A stretch of 6,051 nt of DNA from an uncultured Phascolarctobacterium sp. (GCA_946002345.1 CAMFZA010000112.1:1-6051); one strand, 5' to 3'. Shown: positions 1 through 5,732, numbered from the stretch's first letter. Notes: a model not told the origin generated them from the sequence alone. Numbers and translations: made by a program.

Positions 1-47
1 CTCATTAAAACCACGCCCGCGATTAAAAGATATTATTCTATAGGCAT
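1..47 (-). pseudogene. Start of a leftward gene interrupted by TAA at codon 5 (or a 4-codon minigene)
   Basis: On the minus strand a near-perfect Shine-Dalgarno, TAAGGAGGTA (60-51), sits five bases before ATG at 47-45. The frame reads Met-Pro-Ile-Glu and then TAA (35-33). Beyond the stop the same frame stays open to the window edge and reads YLLIAGVVLM, a hydrophobic stretch like the first membrane helix of a transporter. This could be a real gene with a nonsense mutation or base-call error at codon 5. It could also be a four-codon leader, with the true start at the in-frame GTG (14-12) or ATG (5-3), although neither has a well-placed ribosome binding site. The product cannot be named from ten residues. 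Everything past base 1 is outside the window. Confidence 0.35.
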
Positions 48-78
48 AGCTACCTCCTTACTGACAAACTTATATTTT

Positions 79-87
79 ATTATACCA
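79..87 (-). promoter_or_regulatory. Extended -10 promoter for the leftward gene at the left edge
   Basis: Read on the minus strand this is TGG-TATAAT, a perfect -10 hexamer with the TGn extension. It lies about 20 bases upstream of the strong Shine-Dalgarno at 60-51, so transcription would start near base 72. No good -35 hexamer is present 16-18 bases upstream (the aligned sequence is TAGCGT), which an extended -10 can tolerate. The promoter follows the terminator of the M24 gene and makes the next gene an independent unit. Confidence 0.6.
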
Positions 88-140
88 TTTCTGTAGGTAT
101 CACGCTAGGAATAGTTATGGGAAGAAAGTGTGATATTTTC

Positions 141-162
141 TGCTGCTCAAAGCACAGCAGCA
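141..162. repeat. Perfect 7-bp inverted repeat (hairpin or operator)
   Basis: TGCTGCT (141-147) and AGCAGCA (156-162) pair perfectly around an 8-base loop. No T-tract follows on either strand, so it is not a typical intrinsic terminator. It lies between the terminator of the M24 gene and the extended -10 promoter at 79-87. A regulator binding site is possible, but nothing identifies a partner. Confidence 0.3.
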
Positions 163-206
163 AAAGTACAAAAATACCTAGATGCACAGCAAGACAGGTA
201 AGCATG

Positions 207-242
207 TAAAACGCCCCACAAAGCTTAGCTTTTGTGAGGCGT
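207..242 (-). terminator. Intrinsic terminator of the M24 peptidase gene
   Basis: On the minus strand the arms 242-231 and 222-211 pair over 12 bp, with one G-U wobble, around an 8-base loop. A short T-run (211-208) follows. The stem begins 58 bases after the stop codon at 300. The plus-strand side has no T-tract, so termination is leftward only. Confidence 0.7.
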
Positions 243-299
243 AATTCGTTATCTAATCTTTATTATCTGCAAGCACCTGTGGCAGAATTCTCTTCACAA

Positions 300-1529
300 T
301 TAGGGCTCCACCACCCGCAGGCTATGGCTGCGACCTGTAAGGGAACGAGCGCCCCGCTCCGTGATGACATAGGTGTTTTCCGTACCCACCATGCCAAGCC
401 CCGGCAGCGCAATTTTGGGCTCCACCGCAAAGGTCATACCCGGCTCCAGCTGCTGCTTAAAGCCCTTGGCGATGGCCGGAGCTTCGTCCATAACCAAACC
501 AATGCTGTGGCCTAAAAATTTGCCACCATTCATAAAGCTGTCCCCGTACACATTATTAAAGCGAGCCATGGTCCGCAAATAGAGACTTTCAATAGCCACG
601 CCAGGAGCCATCATGGCAACGACCTCCTGCTCCAGCTCCAAGCAGCGTTCCTGAGCTGCCAAAATCTTAGCTCCCTGCTCATCCCTGCTAATATCACCGT
701 AGTAATAAACCACAGTTTTATCAGTATGATAGCCATCAAAGCCACAGGGAATGTCCAAATACACTAACCGGCCCGGCTTCAGCTTACGAAAAGCATTGCC
801 AATGGATTGCACGGCGATACAAGTGCCATCGGTACCCCCAGGACCATCGAAGGCAGTACGCACAAGGCCGCTTTTGCCGAAGGCAGCAATACCGATTACC
901 TCTTCACCCATGGGCAAATTAAAGCGTGCCACCCCGTGGGAGCCACGCGCCACCATCTCCCCATATAAATTTATGGCCAGCTGTGCCTCACTGATGCCGC
1001 CCTTGATCATGGTAGGCGCAATCACATCTAGCACGGTTTCATGAATAGCTCCGCTTGTAGCCATCATTTCCAGCTCGTATTTACTCTTGACCAGACGCAA
1101 ATCCTGCAAAAGGCCATCAATGCCCACAATTTCTTCGAAGGCGAAATACTTGCGCAGCATCCGCTCCCACTCCAGCGTGGCCCTTCTTGTTTCCATATAC
1201 ATAACCTTGGGTGACGAACCATAAAAGGCTGCAGCCTCCCTAAAGCTATGCATGGGACGAATATCTTCAAAATGGGATTCCTTGCAAGCTCTATCAAAGC
1301 TGCGGCGCACCCATAAAATCGCATCCTGCGGACGGATAAGCAGAACACCCTCCTGCATAGTGCCTGTGAAATAATACATGGCCACCTTATGATTAATAGC
1401 CACCATTTCCCAGCCCGGATGTAAATTATCCATGGCAGTGCGCAAACGCTCCAATCTAGACTCCAGCTCCCTGGCTGGTACCGGTCTAATGTCATCAGTA
1501 AAAACTGTTGCTTTTTCTAAAATTGCCAT
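300..1529 (-). CDS. M24 family metallopeptidase (Xaa-Pro aminopeptidase/creatinase-like)
   Basis: A 409-residue cytoplasmic protein with no signal peptide or membrane segment. Residues about 23-145 match a creatinase-type N-terminal domain, and about 150-400 form the pita-bread M24 catalytic domain. All five expected metal ligands are visible: D259 (LDI), D270 (YHTDKT), H341 (GHSIGL), E370 (PGMTFAVEP) and E384 (GTENTYVIT). Enzymes of this fold either cleave the bond before proline in peptides with a two-metal centre or act as creatinases and related C-N hydrolases; the substrate here cannot be decided. The usual HExP motif, whose His contacts substrate, reads MDEAP, with D348 in the His position, which points to a divergent subfamily. 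The ATG start at 1529 has an AGGTGA ribosome binding site seven bases upstream. The gene stands alone between its own terminator and a divergent EAL gene. The M24 assignment is secure; the exact activity is not. Confidence 0.9.
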   Translation of the reverse strand: MAILEKATVFTDDIRPVPARELESRLERLRTAMDNLHPGWEMVAINHKVAMYYFTGTMQEGVLLIRPQDAILWVRRSFDRACKESHFEDIRPMHSFREAAAFYGSSPKVMYMETRRATLEWERMLRKYFAFEEIVGIDGLLQDLRLVKSKYELEMMATSGAIHETVLDVIAPTMIKGGISEAQLAINLYGEMVARGSHGVARFNLPMGEEVIGIAAFGKSGLVRTAFDGPGGTDGTCIAVQSIGNAFRKLKPGRLVYLDIPCGFDGYHTDKTVVYYYGDISRDEQGAKILAAQERCLELEQEVVAMMAPGVAIESLYLRTMARFNNVYGDSFMNGGKFLGHSIGLVMDEAPAIAKGFKQQLEPGMTFAVEPKIALPGLGMVGTENTYVITERGARSLTGRSHSLRVVEP

Positions 1530-1594
1530 CTAAGTATCACCTATTTCTCATATAAATGTAGGACAAGCTGTGTAAGCGTGGCTCCTGCATCAGC

Positions 1595-1623
1595 AGAATA
1601 AGCCAGACAATATATTACCACAA
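1595..1623 (-). promoter_or_regulatory. Candidate promoter of the M24 peptidase gene
   Basis: On the minus strand TTGTGG (1623-1618) and TATTCT (1600-1595) are separated by 17 bases. The -10 matches consensus at 4 of 6 positions and the -35 at 3 of 6. The implied transcript starts near 1588 and carries a leader of about 60 bases before the ATG at 1529. The match is modest, and a sigma-factor type cannot be assigned. Confidence 0.35.
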
Positions 1624-1631
1624 GCCGCCTT

Positions 1632-1678
1632 ATTAGTTCCTTCTAGACTATTCGCCACAAGTAACGCAAAACCCTCTA
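1632..1678 (-). repeat. Composite intergenic element, copy 1 (upstream of the M24 gene)
   Basis: Read on the minus strand: TAGAGGGTTTT (1678-1668), ten variable bases, TGGCGAATA (1657-1649), then AAGG (1642-1639) and CTAAT (1636-1632). The same blocks in the same order, with an identical 10-base central spacing, occur at 5655-5615 upstream of the M20 gene. A 14-codon frame overlaps this copy but is not open in the other, so conservation is at DNA or RNA level. Function is unknown; it could be a regulator site or an RNA element. Confidence 0.5.
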
Positions 1679-1786
1679 TAGCTCTCAAACATTCTTTACC
1701 TGGGAGCGGCAAAAGCCAGTCACAAAAATTCTAATGGCAGAACCTGCTTTTACCTTTTAATTTTGGGAATCATAACAGTATATCTG

Positions 1787-1795
1787 TGGTATAAT
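1787..1795 (+). promoter_or_regulatory. Extended -10 promoter driving the short ORF (and possibly the EAL gene)
   Basis: The sequence TGG-TATAAT is a perfect -10 with the TGn extension, identical in these nine bases to the leftward promoter at 79-87. A TTGGGA hexamer (1763-1768) lies 21 bases upstream, too far to be a standard -35. Transcription would start near 1802, placing the AAGGAGG ribosome binding site at the very 5' end of the RNA. No terminator separates it from the EAL gene at 2001. Confidence 0.55.
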
Positions 1796-1815
1796 GAACA
1801 AAAGGAGGGATTCTT

Positions 1816-1839
1816 ATGCAACAAAAAGCTTCTTCATAG
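1816..1839 (+). CDS. Seven-codon open frame with a strong ribosome binding site (possible leader peptide)
   Basis: ATG follows AAGGAGG (1802-1808) at seven bases, a near-ideal ribosome binding site, directly downstream of a perfect extended -10. The frame encodes MQQKASS and stops at TAG. Further stops follow in the same frame, so this is not the start of a longer interrupted gene within reach. It may be a regulatory leader for the EAL gene 160 bases downstream, a translated minigene, or the remnant of a lost gene. The peptide has no recognisable run of regulatory codons. Function is not known. Confidence 0.3.
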   Translation: MQQKASS

Positions 1840-1910
1840 TTGATTGTCCCATCAGTTTAATATAAACCTAATACAAATATCATAAAATAAACTTTTTATT
1901 CTTTAATTTT

Positions 1911-1940
1911 CTGGCAATTTTCTCAAAAGTGTGTTACAAT
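1911..1940 (+). promoter_or_regulatory. Promoter proximal to the EAL gene
   Basis: CTGGCA (1911-1916, 4 of 6 to consensus) and TACAAT (1935-1940, 5 of 6) are separated by 18 bases, and TGT directly before the -10 gives the TGn extension. Transcription would start near 1947, leaving a leader of about 54 bases. That start lies downstream of the in-frame GTG at 1929, which argues that the EAL protein begins at ATG 2001. Confidence 0.55.
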
Positions 1941-2000
1941 GGTATGAAATGGTGTGTTGATACGCCAAACTCTTCGACAGCATTAATTGTGAGGATAATT

Positions 2001-3524
2001 ATGGATAATGCTATATTCGGCTCGTTAATAATTGACCACGAACTGAACATCGTCGGCTTCAACAAAGACATGGCAACACTTTACCCTAATATTACTGCAG
2101 GGGAAAAGTGTTATAAGGTATTGGCCGAAAACCACAAGCCCTGTGCCCTGTGCCCTCTTACTGCCAAGGATGTCCAGAGCGTTAGCACTACCGATAAGTG
2201 TTGCTATACAGATATTGCTGAGGTGGTCTTCACTCCTGAGTGTAAGCATTATATGCTCACCTATAAAGTAGCTCGTGCCCATGACAAGCCAGCTTCTGCT
2301 ACAGAAGCGTCTTCTAAGTCGGTATACATTCAAAATATCATCAATTCCCTTACTGGTGACATTAAAGATATCTACGAAATTGATGTCAAGACTCGCAAGA
2401 TAAGCGTCGTTAGCTTCACTCATAACGCCAAAAGCATTGCCAGCCCTATCCAAGAAGAGTTGGATATTGACGAAATTACTGATATTTATATCCAGAATAA
2501 TGTGCATCCTGATGATAGAGAAGAATTCAGATCGATTTGCCAATTCTCTTCCATGTGTGCAGCTTTAAAAGAAAAGTCCAGTTTTACCTATCATTTTAGA
2601 GTCTTTCGCGATAATAAAATCAATTACTGTTATATGAAATGTGCCAGAAATGGCTCCGCATGTAATTTTGACAAGGTGATTATGGCCTTTGCCTTAGAGG
2701 ACTATTCGGTTCATCTTAATAATGCTGTTAAATCCCATAATAATCTCAGCCAAAATCAGCGGATATCCCGTAGATATGAAGAAAGATTTGCAGAAGCATT
2801 GGAAAAAAACGAGTTTGTGGTCTGGTACCAGCCCAAGTTTGATGCCATCACCGAAAAAATAGTGGGTGCAGAAGCACTTATCTGTTCGCAGACACCCAAT
2901 GGCATGATACCTTCGTGCGATTTTCTTGATGTTTTCGAAGGAGACGGCCTCATTCAAATCCTTGATAAGCATGTTTTCCGCGAGGTTTGCAAGCTCCAGC
3001 ACAGATGCCTTGCCAAGAACATTCCCCTTATCCCTATTTCTGTTAATATTTCTCGCAAGAGCCTGTTTACTCCGAACATTGTTGAAACCTATAAGGAATT
3101 GGCAGACTCCTACGGCATTGACTCGAACTACATCCCCATCGAAAGCACCGAAAGCCTCGCCCTCGCCAATAAGCATATTAAGCCCGTTGCTGACAAATTT
3201 ATTAGTTTTGGCTTTGAATTGCAGATGGATGATTTTGGCTCTGGTGAATCCGCCTTAAATGGTCTTAATATGATGCATTTTGCTGTGATCAAGCTGGATA
3301 AAAGTCTGATTGACTTTATTGGTCAAAAAAATGGCGACCTTATCCTAAATCATGCCATGGAGTTAGGCAAGGAGCTGGGTGTCAAGCTGGTAGCAGAGGG
3401 CGTGGAAACCATGAAACAGCTTGATTTCCTGCGTGCCCACCACTGTGATTTTATCCAAGGATATTATTTCTCTAAACCCCTACCCTCAGAGGAATTTGAA
3501 GCAATGCTGAATAAAGGATTATAG
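2001..3524 (+). CDS. PAS-EAL domain protein, probable cyclic-di-GMP phosphodiesterase
   Basis: A 507-residue soluble protein. The ATG at 2001 has GAGG (1991-1994) six bases upstream. An in-frame GTG at 1929 would add 24 residues but has no ribosome binding site and lies before the likely transcription start. Residues about 1-95 form a PAS-like sensor with a cysteine cluster: C37, C48-x2-C51-P, C67-C68, C81. Residues about 105-235 look like a second PAS domain (VHPDDREEF at 168-176). Residues about 258-507 are an EAL domain, which hydrolyses cyclic di-GMP to pGpG. Visible catalytic residues are E291 (EAL), N349, E381 and E384 (ESTES), D410-D411 (DDFGSG), K431, D433, E466 (AEGVET, the general base), E469 and Q486. 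No GGDEF domain is present. The Arg of the usual EALxR motif is Cys295, so activity may be altered. The gene is a single transcription unit; the sensor probably responds to redox, a metal or a small ligand (inference). Confidence 0.92.
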   Translation: MDNAIFGSLIIDHELNIVGFNKDMATLYPNITAGEKCYKVLAENHKPCALCPLTAKDVQSVSTTDKCCYTDIAEVVFTPECKHYMLTYKVARAHDKPASATEASSKSVYIQNIINSLTGDIKDIYEIDVKTRKISVVSFTHNAKSIASPIQEELDIDEITDIYIQNNVHPDDREEFRSICQFSSMCAALKEKSSFTYHFRVFRDNKINYCYMKCARNGSACNFDKVIMAFALEDYSVHLNNAVKSHNNLSQNQRISRRYEERFAEALEKNEFVVWYQPKFDAITEKIVGAEALICSQTPNGMIPSCDFLDVFEGDGLIQILDKHVFREVCKLQHRCLAKNIPLIPISVNISRKSLFTPNIVETYKELADSYGIDSNYIPIESTESLALANKHIKPVADKFISFGFELQMDDFGSGESALNGLNMMHFAVIKLDKSLIDFIGQKNGDLILNHAMELGKELGVKLVAEGVETMKQLDFLRAHHCDFIQGYYFSKPLPSEEFEAMLNKGL

Positions 3525-3530
3525 CGTCAT

Positions 3531-3574
3531 ACTCCCTCCGTAAGCTAGCGTGCTAGCCCACGGAGGGAGTTTTT
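3531..3574 (+). terminator. Strong intrinsic terminator of the EAL gene
   Basis: Arms 3531-3541 and 3560-3570 form a perfect 11-bp stem seven bases after the stop codon. Two GCTAGC blocks (3544-3549 and 3552-3557) extend it as an inner stem, and five T residues (3570-3574) follow. On the minus strand no T-tract follows, so it is not an efficient terminator for the convergent reductase gene. Confidence 0.9.
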
Positions 3575-3618
3575 AATTCTGCTATCTTTTCATGTTACAG
3601 CGCAAAAACTAGAAAAAA

Positions 3619-4170
3619 TTATGCTAAAGCCTGCAGCAGCTCAGCAGCCTGTTCCTCAATCGCTGCAACCACCTCTTGCTCCGGTTCCCAGGCGCCGGTA
3701 GCGAAGGCAGAGGGTGGCAGGGCAAAGCCTTTACCAGCGCCGCCCACTAGTTCCATGCGCATAAAGGTGAGCATGTCAACAAGACGTGCACGCACGCTAG
3801 CAGTTTCATTCTTGCCGCCCACGCCGCAAATAGTAACCCTTTTACCTACAACCACAGTCATGCGCTCAGGATCATTGGCTATTAAAGGACGGCTTAACCA
3901 ATCCAATAGGTTCTTTAAGCCACCGGGGATATTGTAATTATATTCCGGTGAAAATATCCACAGAGCATCTGCTTCCTTGATGATATTGCGCACTCTAGCA
4001 ACAGACTCCGGTGCAGGAAATTCTATATCCTGATTCAAAAAAGGCACTGCATCAGCTTTGATATACTCGATTTCGGCCTTGCCCTGCAAAGCAGTCTCTG
4101 CAAGCTTCGCCAAGCTACCATTAAAGGATTTTTCCCGTAAAGAACCAACAATAAATACTATCTTCTTCAT
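3619..4170 (-). CDS. NADPH-dependent FMN reductase family flavoprotein
   Basis: A 183-residue flavodoxin-fold protein. The FMN-phosphate loop GSLREKSFNGSL is at residues 9-20, and the family signature SPEYNYNIPGGLKN at 74-87 is followed by DWLSRP (90-95). Proteins of this family (azoreductase, chromate/quinone reductase and related enzymes) use NAD(P)H and bound FMN to reduce quinones, azo dyes, metals or other acceptors in the cytoplasm; the physiological substrate is not shown by sequence. Length is normal for the family. The ATG at 4170 has AGAAGG seven bases upstream. The gene lies 81 bases downstream of the M20 gene on the same strand with no terminator between, so co-transcription is possible, but a 20-bp palindrome in the gap could give it its own control. 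Confidence 0.9.
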   Translation of the reverse strand: MKKIVFIVGSLREKSFNGSLAKLAETALQGKAEIEYIKADAVPFLNQDIEFPAPESVARVRNIIKEADALWIFSPEYNYNIPGGLKNLLDWLSRPLIANDPERMTVVVGKRVTICGVGGKNETASVRARLVDMLTFMRMELVGGAGKGFALPPSAFATGAWEPEQEVVAAIEEQAAELLQALA

Positions 4171-4213
4171 GCTTCAACCTTCTTTCATTGATAAAAAGAG
4201 CAAACCAGCACTT

Positions 4214-4233
4214 AATAAACCACTTGGTTTATT
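4214..4233. promoter_or_regulatory. Perfect 20-bp palindrome, candidate operator upstream of the FMN reductase gene
   Basis: AATAAACCA (4214-4222) and TGGTTTATT (4225-4233) are perfect inverted repeats around CT. The site is 44 bases upstream of the reductase start. Its size and symmetry suit a dimeric repressor such as a TetR or MarR family protein (inference). On the minus strand its second half contains TGG-TTTATT, a possible weak extended -10, so a bound protein could block transcription. No T-tract follows directly, so it is unlikely to be a terminator of the M20 gene. Confidence 0.45.
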
Positions 4234-4251
4234 TTAATTTTATCAAAACAT

Positions 4252-5490
4252 TTAGCAAAAGTCCATCATTTTTACAATTCCATCATAAGCCACCAAAACA
4301 GCCTTGGCCAAATCCCTAGCCTCACTTTTTTCCTCCGGGCAATGGCTTCTTCCTCCCACACTGGGCACAAAAAGCATGGCAGCAGGCAGCTGGGCTCCAA
4401 AAATTTGTGCATCATGACCTGCACCACTGGGAAGATGCATATATTCAAGCTGCCTATTGATACAGCTTATTTCCAACTGTTCTTTAATGGACTCACTCAT
4501 TTGGACGGGCTGGGCATAAAGAAGATGCTCCACCTCATAGGTTAACCCTGACTCCAGGCTCATTCTATCAAGATCGGCCAGCAGGCTGTAATATTGGGTC
4601 ATGATCGTTTCTTCATCCACACCTCGAATGTCCACCGCAAAGGTTACACTTTGGGGCACAATGTTCATGATATTGGGCTCCACCTGCAAAAAGCCCACCG
4701 TGGCCACGCAATTGCGAAAGAGCCTTGCCCTGTCCCCTATTTTACTAATAACCTTGGCGGCCTGCTCCAGTGCGTCCTGACGCATGTGCATGGGCATGGT
4801 GCCCGCATGGTCGGCCCTCCCATTGATTTTGATACGAGCCCGTTTAATCCCAACAATAACGTCAACAATACCTATTTCTTTGTTTTTTGCCTCCAAAACA
4901 GGGCCCTGCTCTATATGAATTTCCAGAAAGGCTTTGATGTCATCCCTTGGATGTGCTGCAATTTGCTCGGGCTGCAAGCCAAAATCCTCCATGGCCTGAT
5001 AAACGCTCACACCCTCGGCATCCACCTGGGTCTTGAGCTCTTCACAGGTCAGCTGCCCTAGCAGCACCTTGCCAGTGAAAAGCCCCGTATTGAACCTGGC
5101 ACCCTCCTCATCATTGGTGGCAATCACCTCCAAGGAATACTCCAGCTCCCTGCCAGACTCCTGCAGCAGGCGGGCCACCTCTATGGCACACACCACTCCG
5201 GCAATTCCATCATAGGCACCACCATGCTTTACGGAATCAAAATGAGAGCCAATCATAATGGTAGAGGCTCTTTTACCCTCCAGCCTACCTATTACAGCGC
5301 CGGAAGTATCCATGCGCACAGTAAGGCCCACAGCTTCCATGCGCTCCTTAAGATAAGCACAGGCCTGACGCGCTTCCTCCGTAAAGGGAAACCTAGTCAC
5401 CCCGCATCCAGGTGTTGCCGTAAATTCTTTTAATACATTTAATGCTGTGACAATATTATTTTCAATGATGCTTTCTTGATTTTTATCCAT
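4252..5490 (-). CDS. M20 family Zn-dependent amidohydrolase (allantoate / N-carbamoyl-amino-acid hydrolase type)
   Basis: A 412-residue cytoplasmic enzyme of normal family length. The two-metal site is complete: H83 (GSHFDS), D94 (GGAYDG), E128-E129 (TNDEEG; E128 the likely base, E129 a ligand), H192 (IHIEQGP) and H383 (GRSHCPEE). The dimerisation-domain signature ADHAGTMPM (226-234) followed by RQDAL, and GAGHDAQ (356-362), place it with allantoate amidohydrolase, N-carbamoyl-L-amino-acid hydrolase and beta-ureidopropionase rather than with the peptidases of M20. These enzymes release ammonia and CO2 from ureido groups; which substrate is used cannot be read off the sequence. The chosen ATG (5490) has TGAGGT close upstream. 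An in-frame GTG at 5529 would add 13 residues without a ribosome binding site. The TRAP permease gene upstream on the same strand may supply its substrate, but a terminator separates them. No ureidoglycolate or other purine-pathway genes are in view. Confidence 0.9.
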   Translation of the reverse strand: MDKNQESIIENNIVTALNVLKEFTATPGCGVTRFPFTEEARQACAYLKERMEAVGLTVRMDTSGAVIGRLEGKRASTIMIGSHFDSVKHGGAYDGIAGVVCAIEVARLLQESGRELEYSLEVIATNDEEGARFNTGLFTGKVLLGQLTCEELKTQVDAEGVSVYQAMEDFGLQPEQIAAHPRDDIKAFLEIHIEQGPVLEAKNKEIGIVDVIVGIKRARIKINGRADHAGTMPMHMRQDALEQAAKVISKIGDRARLFRNCVATVGFLQVEPNIMNIVPQSVTFAVDIRGVDEETIMTQYYSLLADLDRMSLESGLTYEVEHLLYAQPVQMSESIKEQLEISCINRQLEYMHLPSGAGHDAQIFGAQLPAAMLFVPSVGGRSHCPEEKSEARDLAKAVLVAYDGIVKMMDFC

Positions 5491-5530
5491 ATTTACCTCA
5501 TTATTTAGCTTCGCGTACCAAAGCCTCACT

Positions 5531-5590
5531 TCAACAATTCACGAAAAATATAGGCAATGCTTTTCTTAACGAGAAAGCAATACTTCTCAT
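5531..5590 (-). CDS. 19-codon open frame upstream of the M20 gene (possible leader peptide)
   Basis: On the minus strand GAGGGGG (5603-5597) lies six bases before ATG at 5590, a better ribosome binding site than that of the M20 gene. The frame encodes MRSIAFSLRKALPIFFVNC and ends in TGA at 5533-5531. One base later comes GTG (5529-5527), which opens the M20 reading frame, so translational coupling is conceivable. The basic, then hydrophobic peptide could also be a small membrane peptide or the truncated start of a lost gene. Inside it a modest hairpin (TGCTTTCT pairing with AGAAAAGCA, one bulge) is visible, with no directly attached T-tract. Function is not known. Confidence 0.3.
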   Translation of the reverse strand: MRSIAFSLRKALPIFFVNC

Positions 5591-5614
5591 AATTAACCCC
5601 CTCGTAAAAAGTTC

Positions 5615-5655
5615 ATTAGCCTTTATATTCGCCAAAGATTTAGTAAAACCTTCTA
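5615..5655 (-). repeat. Composite intergenic element, copy 2 (upstream of the M20 gene)
   Basis: Read on the minus strand: TAGAAGGTTTT (5655-5645), ten variable bases, TGGCGAATA (5634-5626), then AAGG (5623-5620) and CTAAT (5619-5615). It matches copy 1 at 1678-1632 block for block. The conserved blocks are identical apart from one transition in the first, while the ten central bases agree at only three positions. It ends 11 bases before the GAGGGGG ribosome binding site of the 19-codon frame. Confidence 0.5.
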
Positions 5656-5732
5656 GCATCAGCCTTTTGCTTTTCTGTACAAGGAACAGCCTTTTACGGC
5701 AAGCTTATTATCCCCACACAAAAGCTACTATT

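Larger units (their letters stand above)
1530..2000. other. Divergent intergenic region between the M24 and EAL genes
   Basis: These 471 bases contain no convincing full-length gene. Leftward they hold a weak promoter candidate (1595-1623) and one copy of a composite repeat element (1632-1678). Rightward they hold an extended -10 promoter (1787-1795), a seven-codon open frame (1816-1839) and a second promoter (1911-1940) just ahead of the EAL start. Bases 1840-1910 are very A/T-rich with no hairpin. I found no cyclic-di-GMP riboswitch signature and no terminator here. Confidence 0.6.

Noticed and set aside
1064..1495. A 143-codon minus-strand frame inside the M24 gene, and other long open frames antisense to the M20 and EAL genes.
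   Set aside because: They lie wholly within genes with clear protein-family signatures, have no family resemblance of their own and no convincing start signals.
1580..1604. A small hairpin (GGCT, CTGC / GCAG, AGCC) upstream of the M24 gene.
   Set aside because: Two 4-bp stems with an asymmetric internal loop and no T-tract are too weak to support a regulatory RNA or terminator.
1648..1692. A 14-codon minus-strand frame, MFESYRGFCVTCGE, with two cysteines and an AGGT upstream of its ATG.
   Set aside because: It coincides with copy 1 of the composite element, and the equivalent frame in copy 2 has a stop, so conservation is of the nucleic acid rather than a peptide.
1929..2000. A GTG at 1929 that would extend the EAL protein by 24 residues.
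   Set aside because: It has no ribosome binding site, overlaps a good -10 (1935-1940) and lies before the likely transcription start; the ATG at 2001 has GAGG at ideal spacing.
1985..2000. AATTGTGAGGATAATT just before the EAL start resembles a lac operator half-sequence.
   Set aside because: It lacks the central CG and the dyad symmetry, and contains the GAGG ribosome binding site; the resemblance is most likely chance.
1840..2000. Possible cyclic-di-GMP riboswitch ahead of the EAL gene.
   Set aside because: The stretch is A/T-rich, shows no paired arms, and lacks the conserved GEMM-type motifs.
5491..5529. A GTG at 5529 that would extend the M20 protein by 13 residues.
   Set aside because: It has no ribosome binding site upstream, and the ATG at 5490 with TGAGGT gives the usual family length and N-terminus. 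Coupling to the short upstream frame keeps it only a minor possibility.
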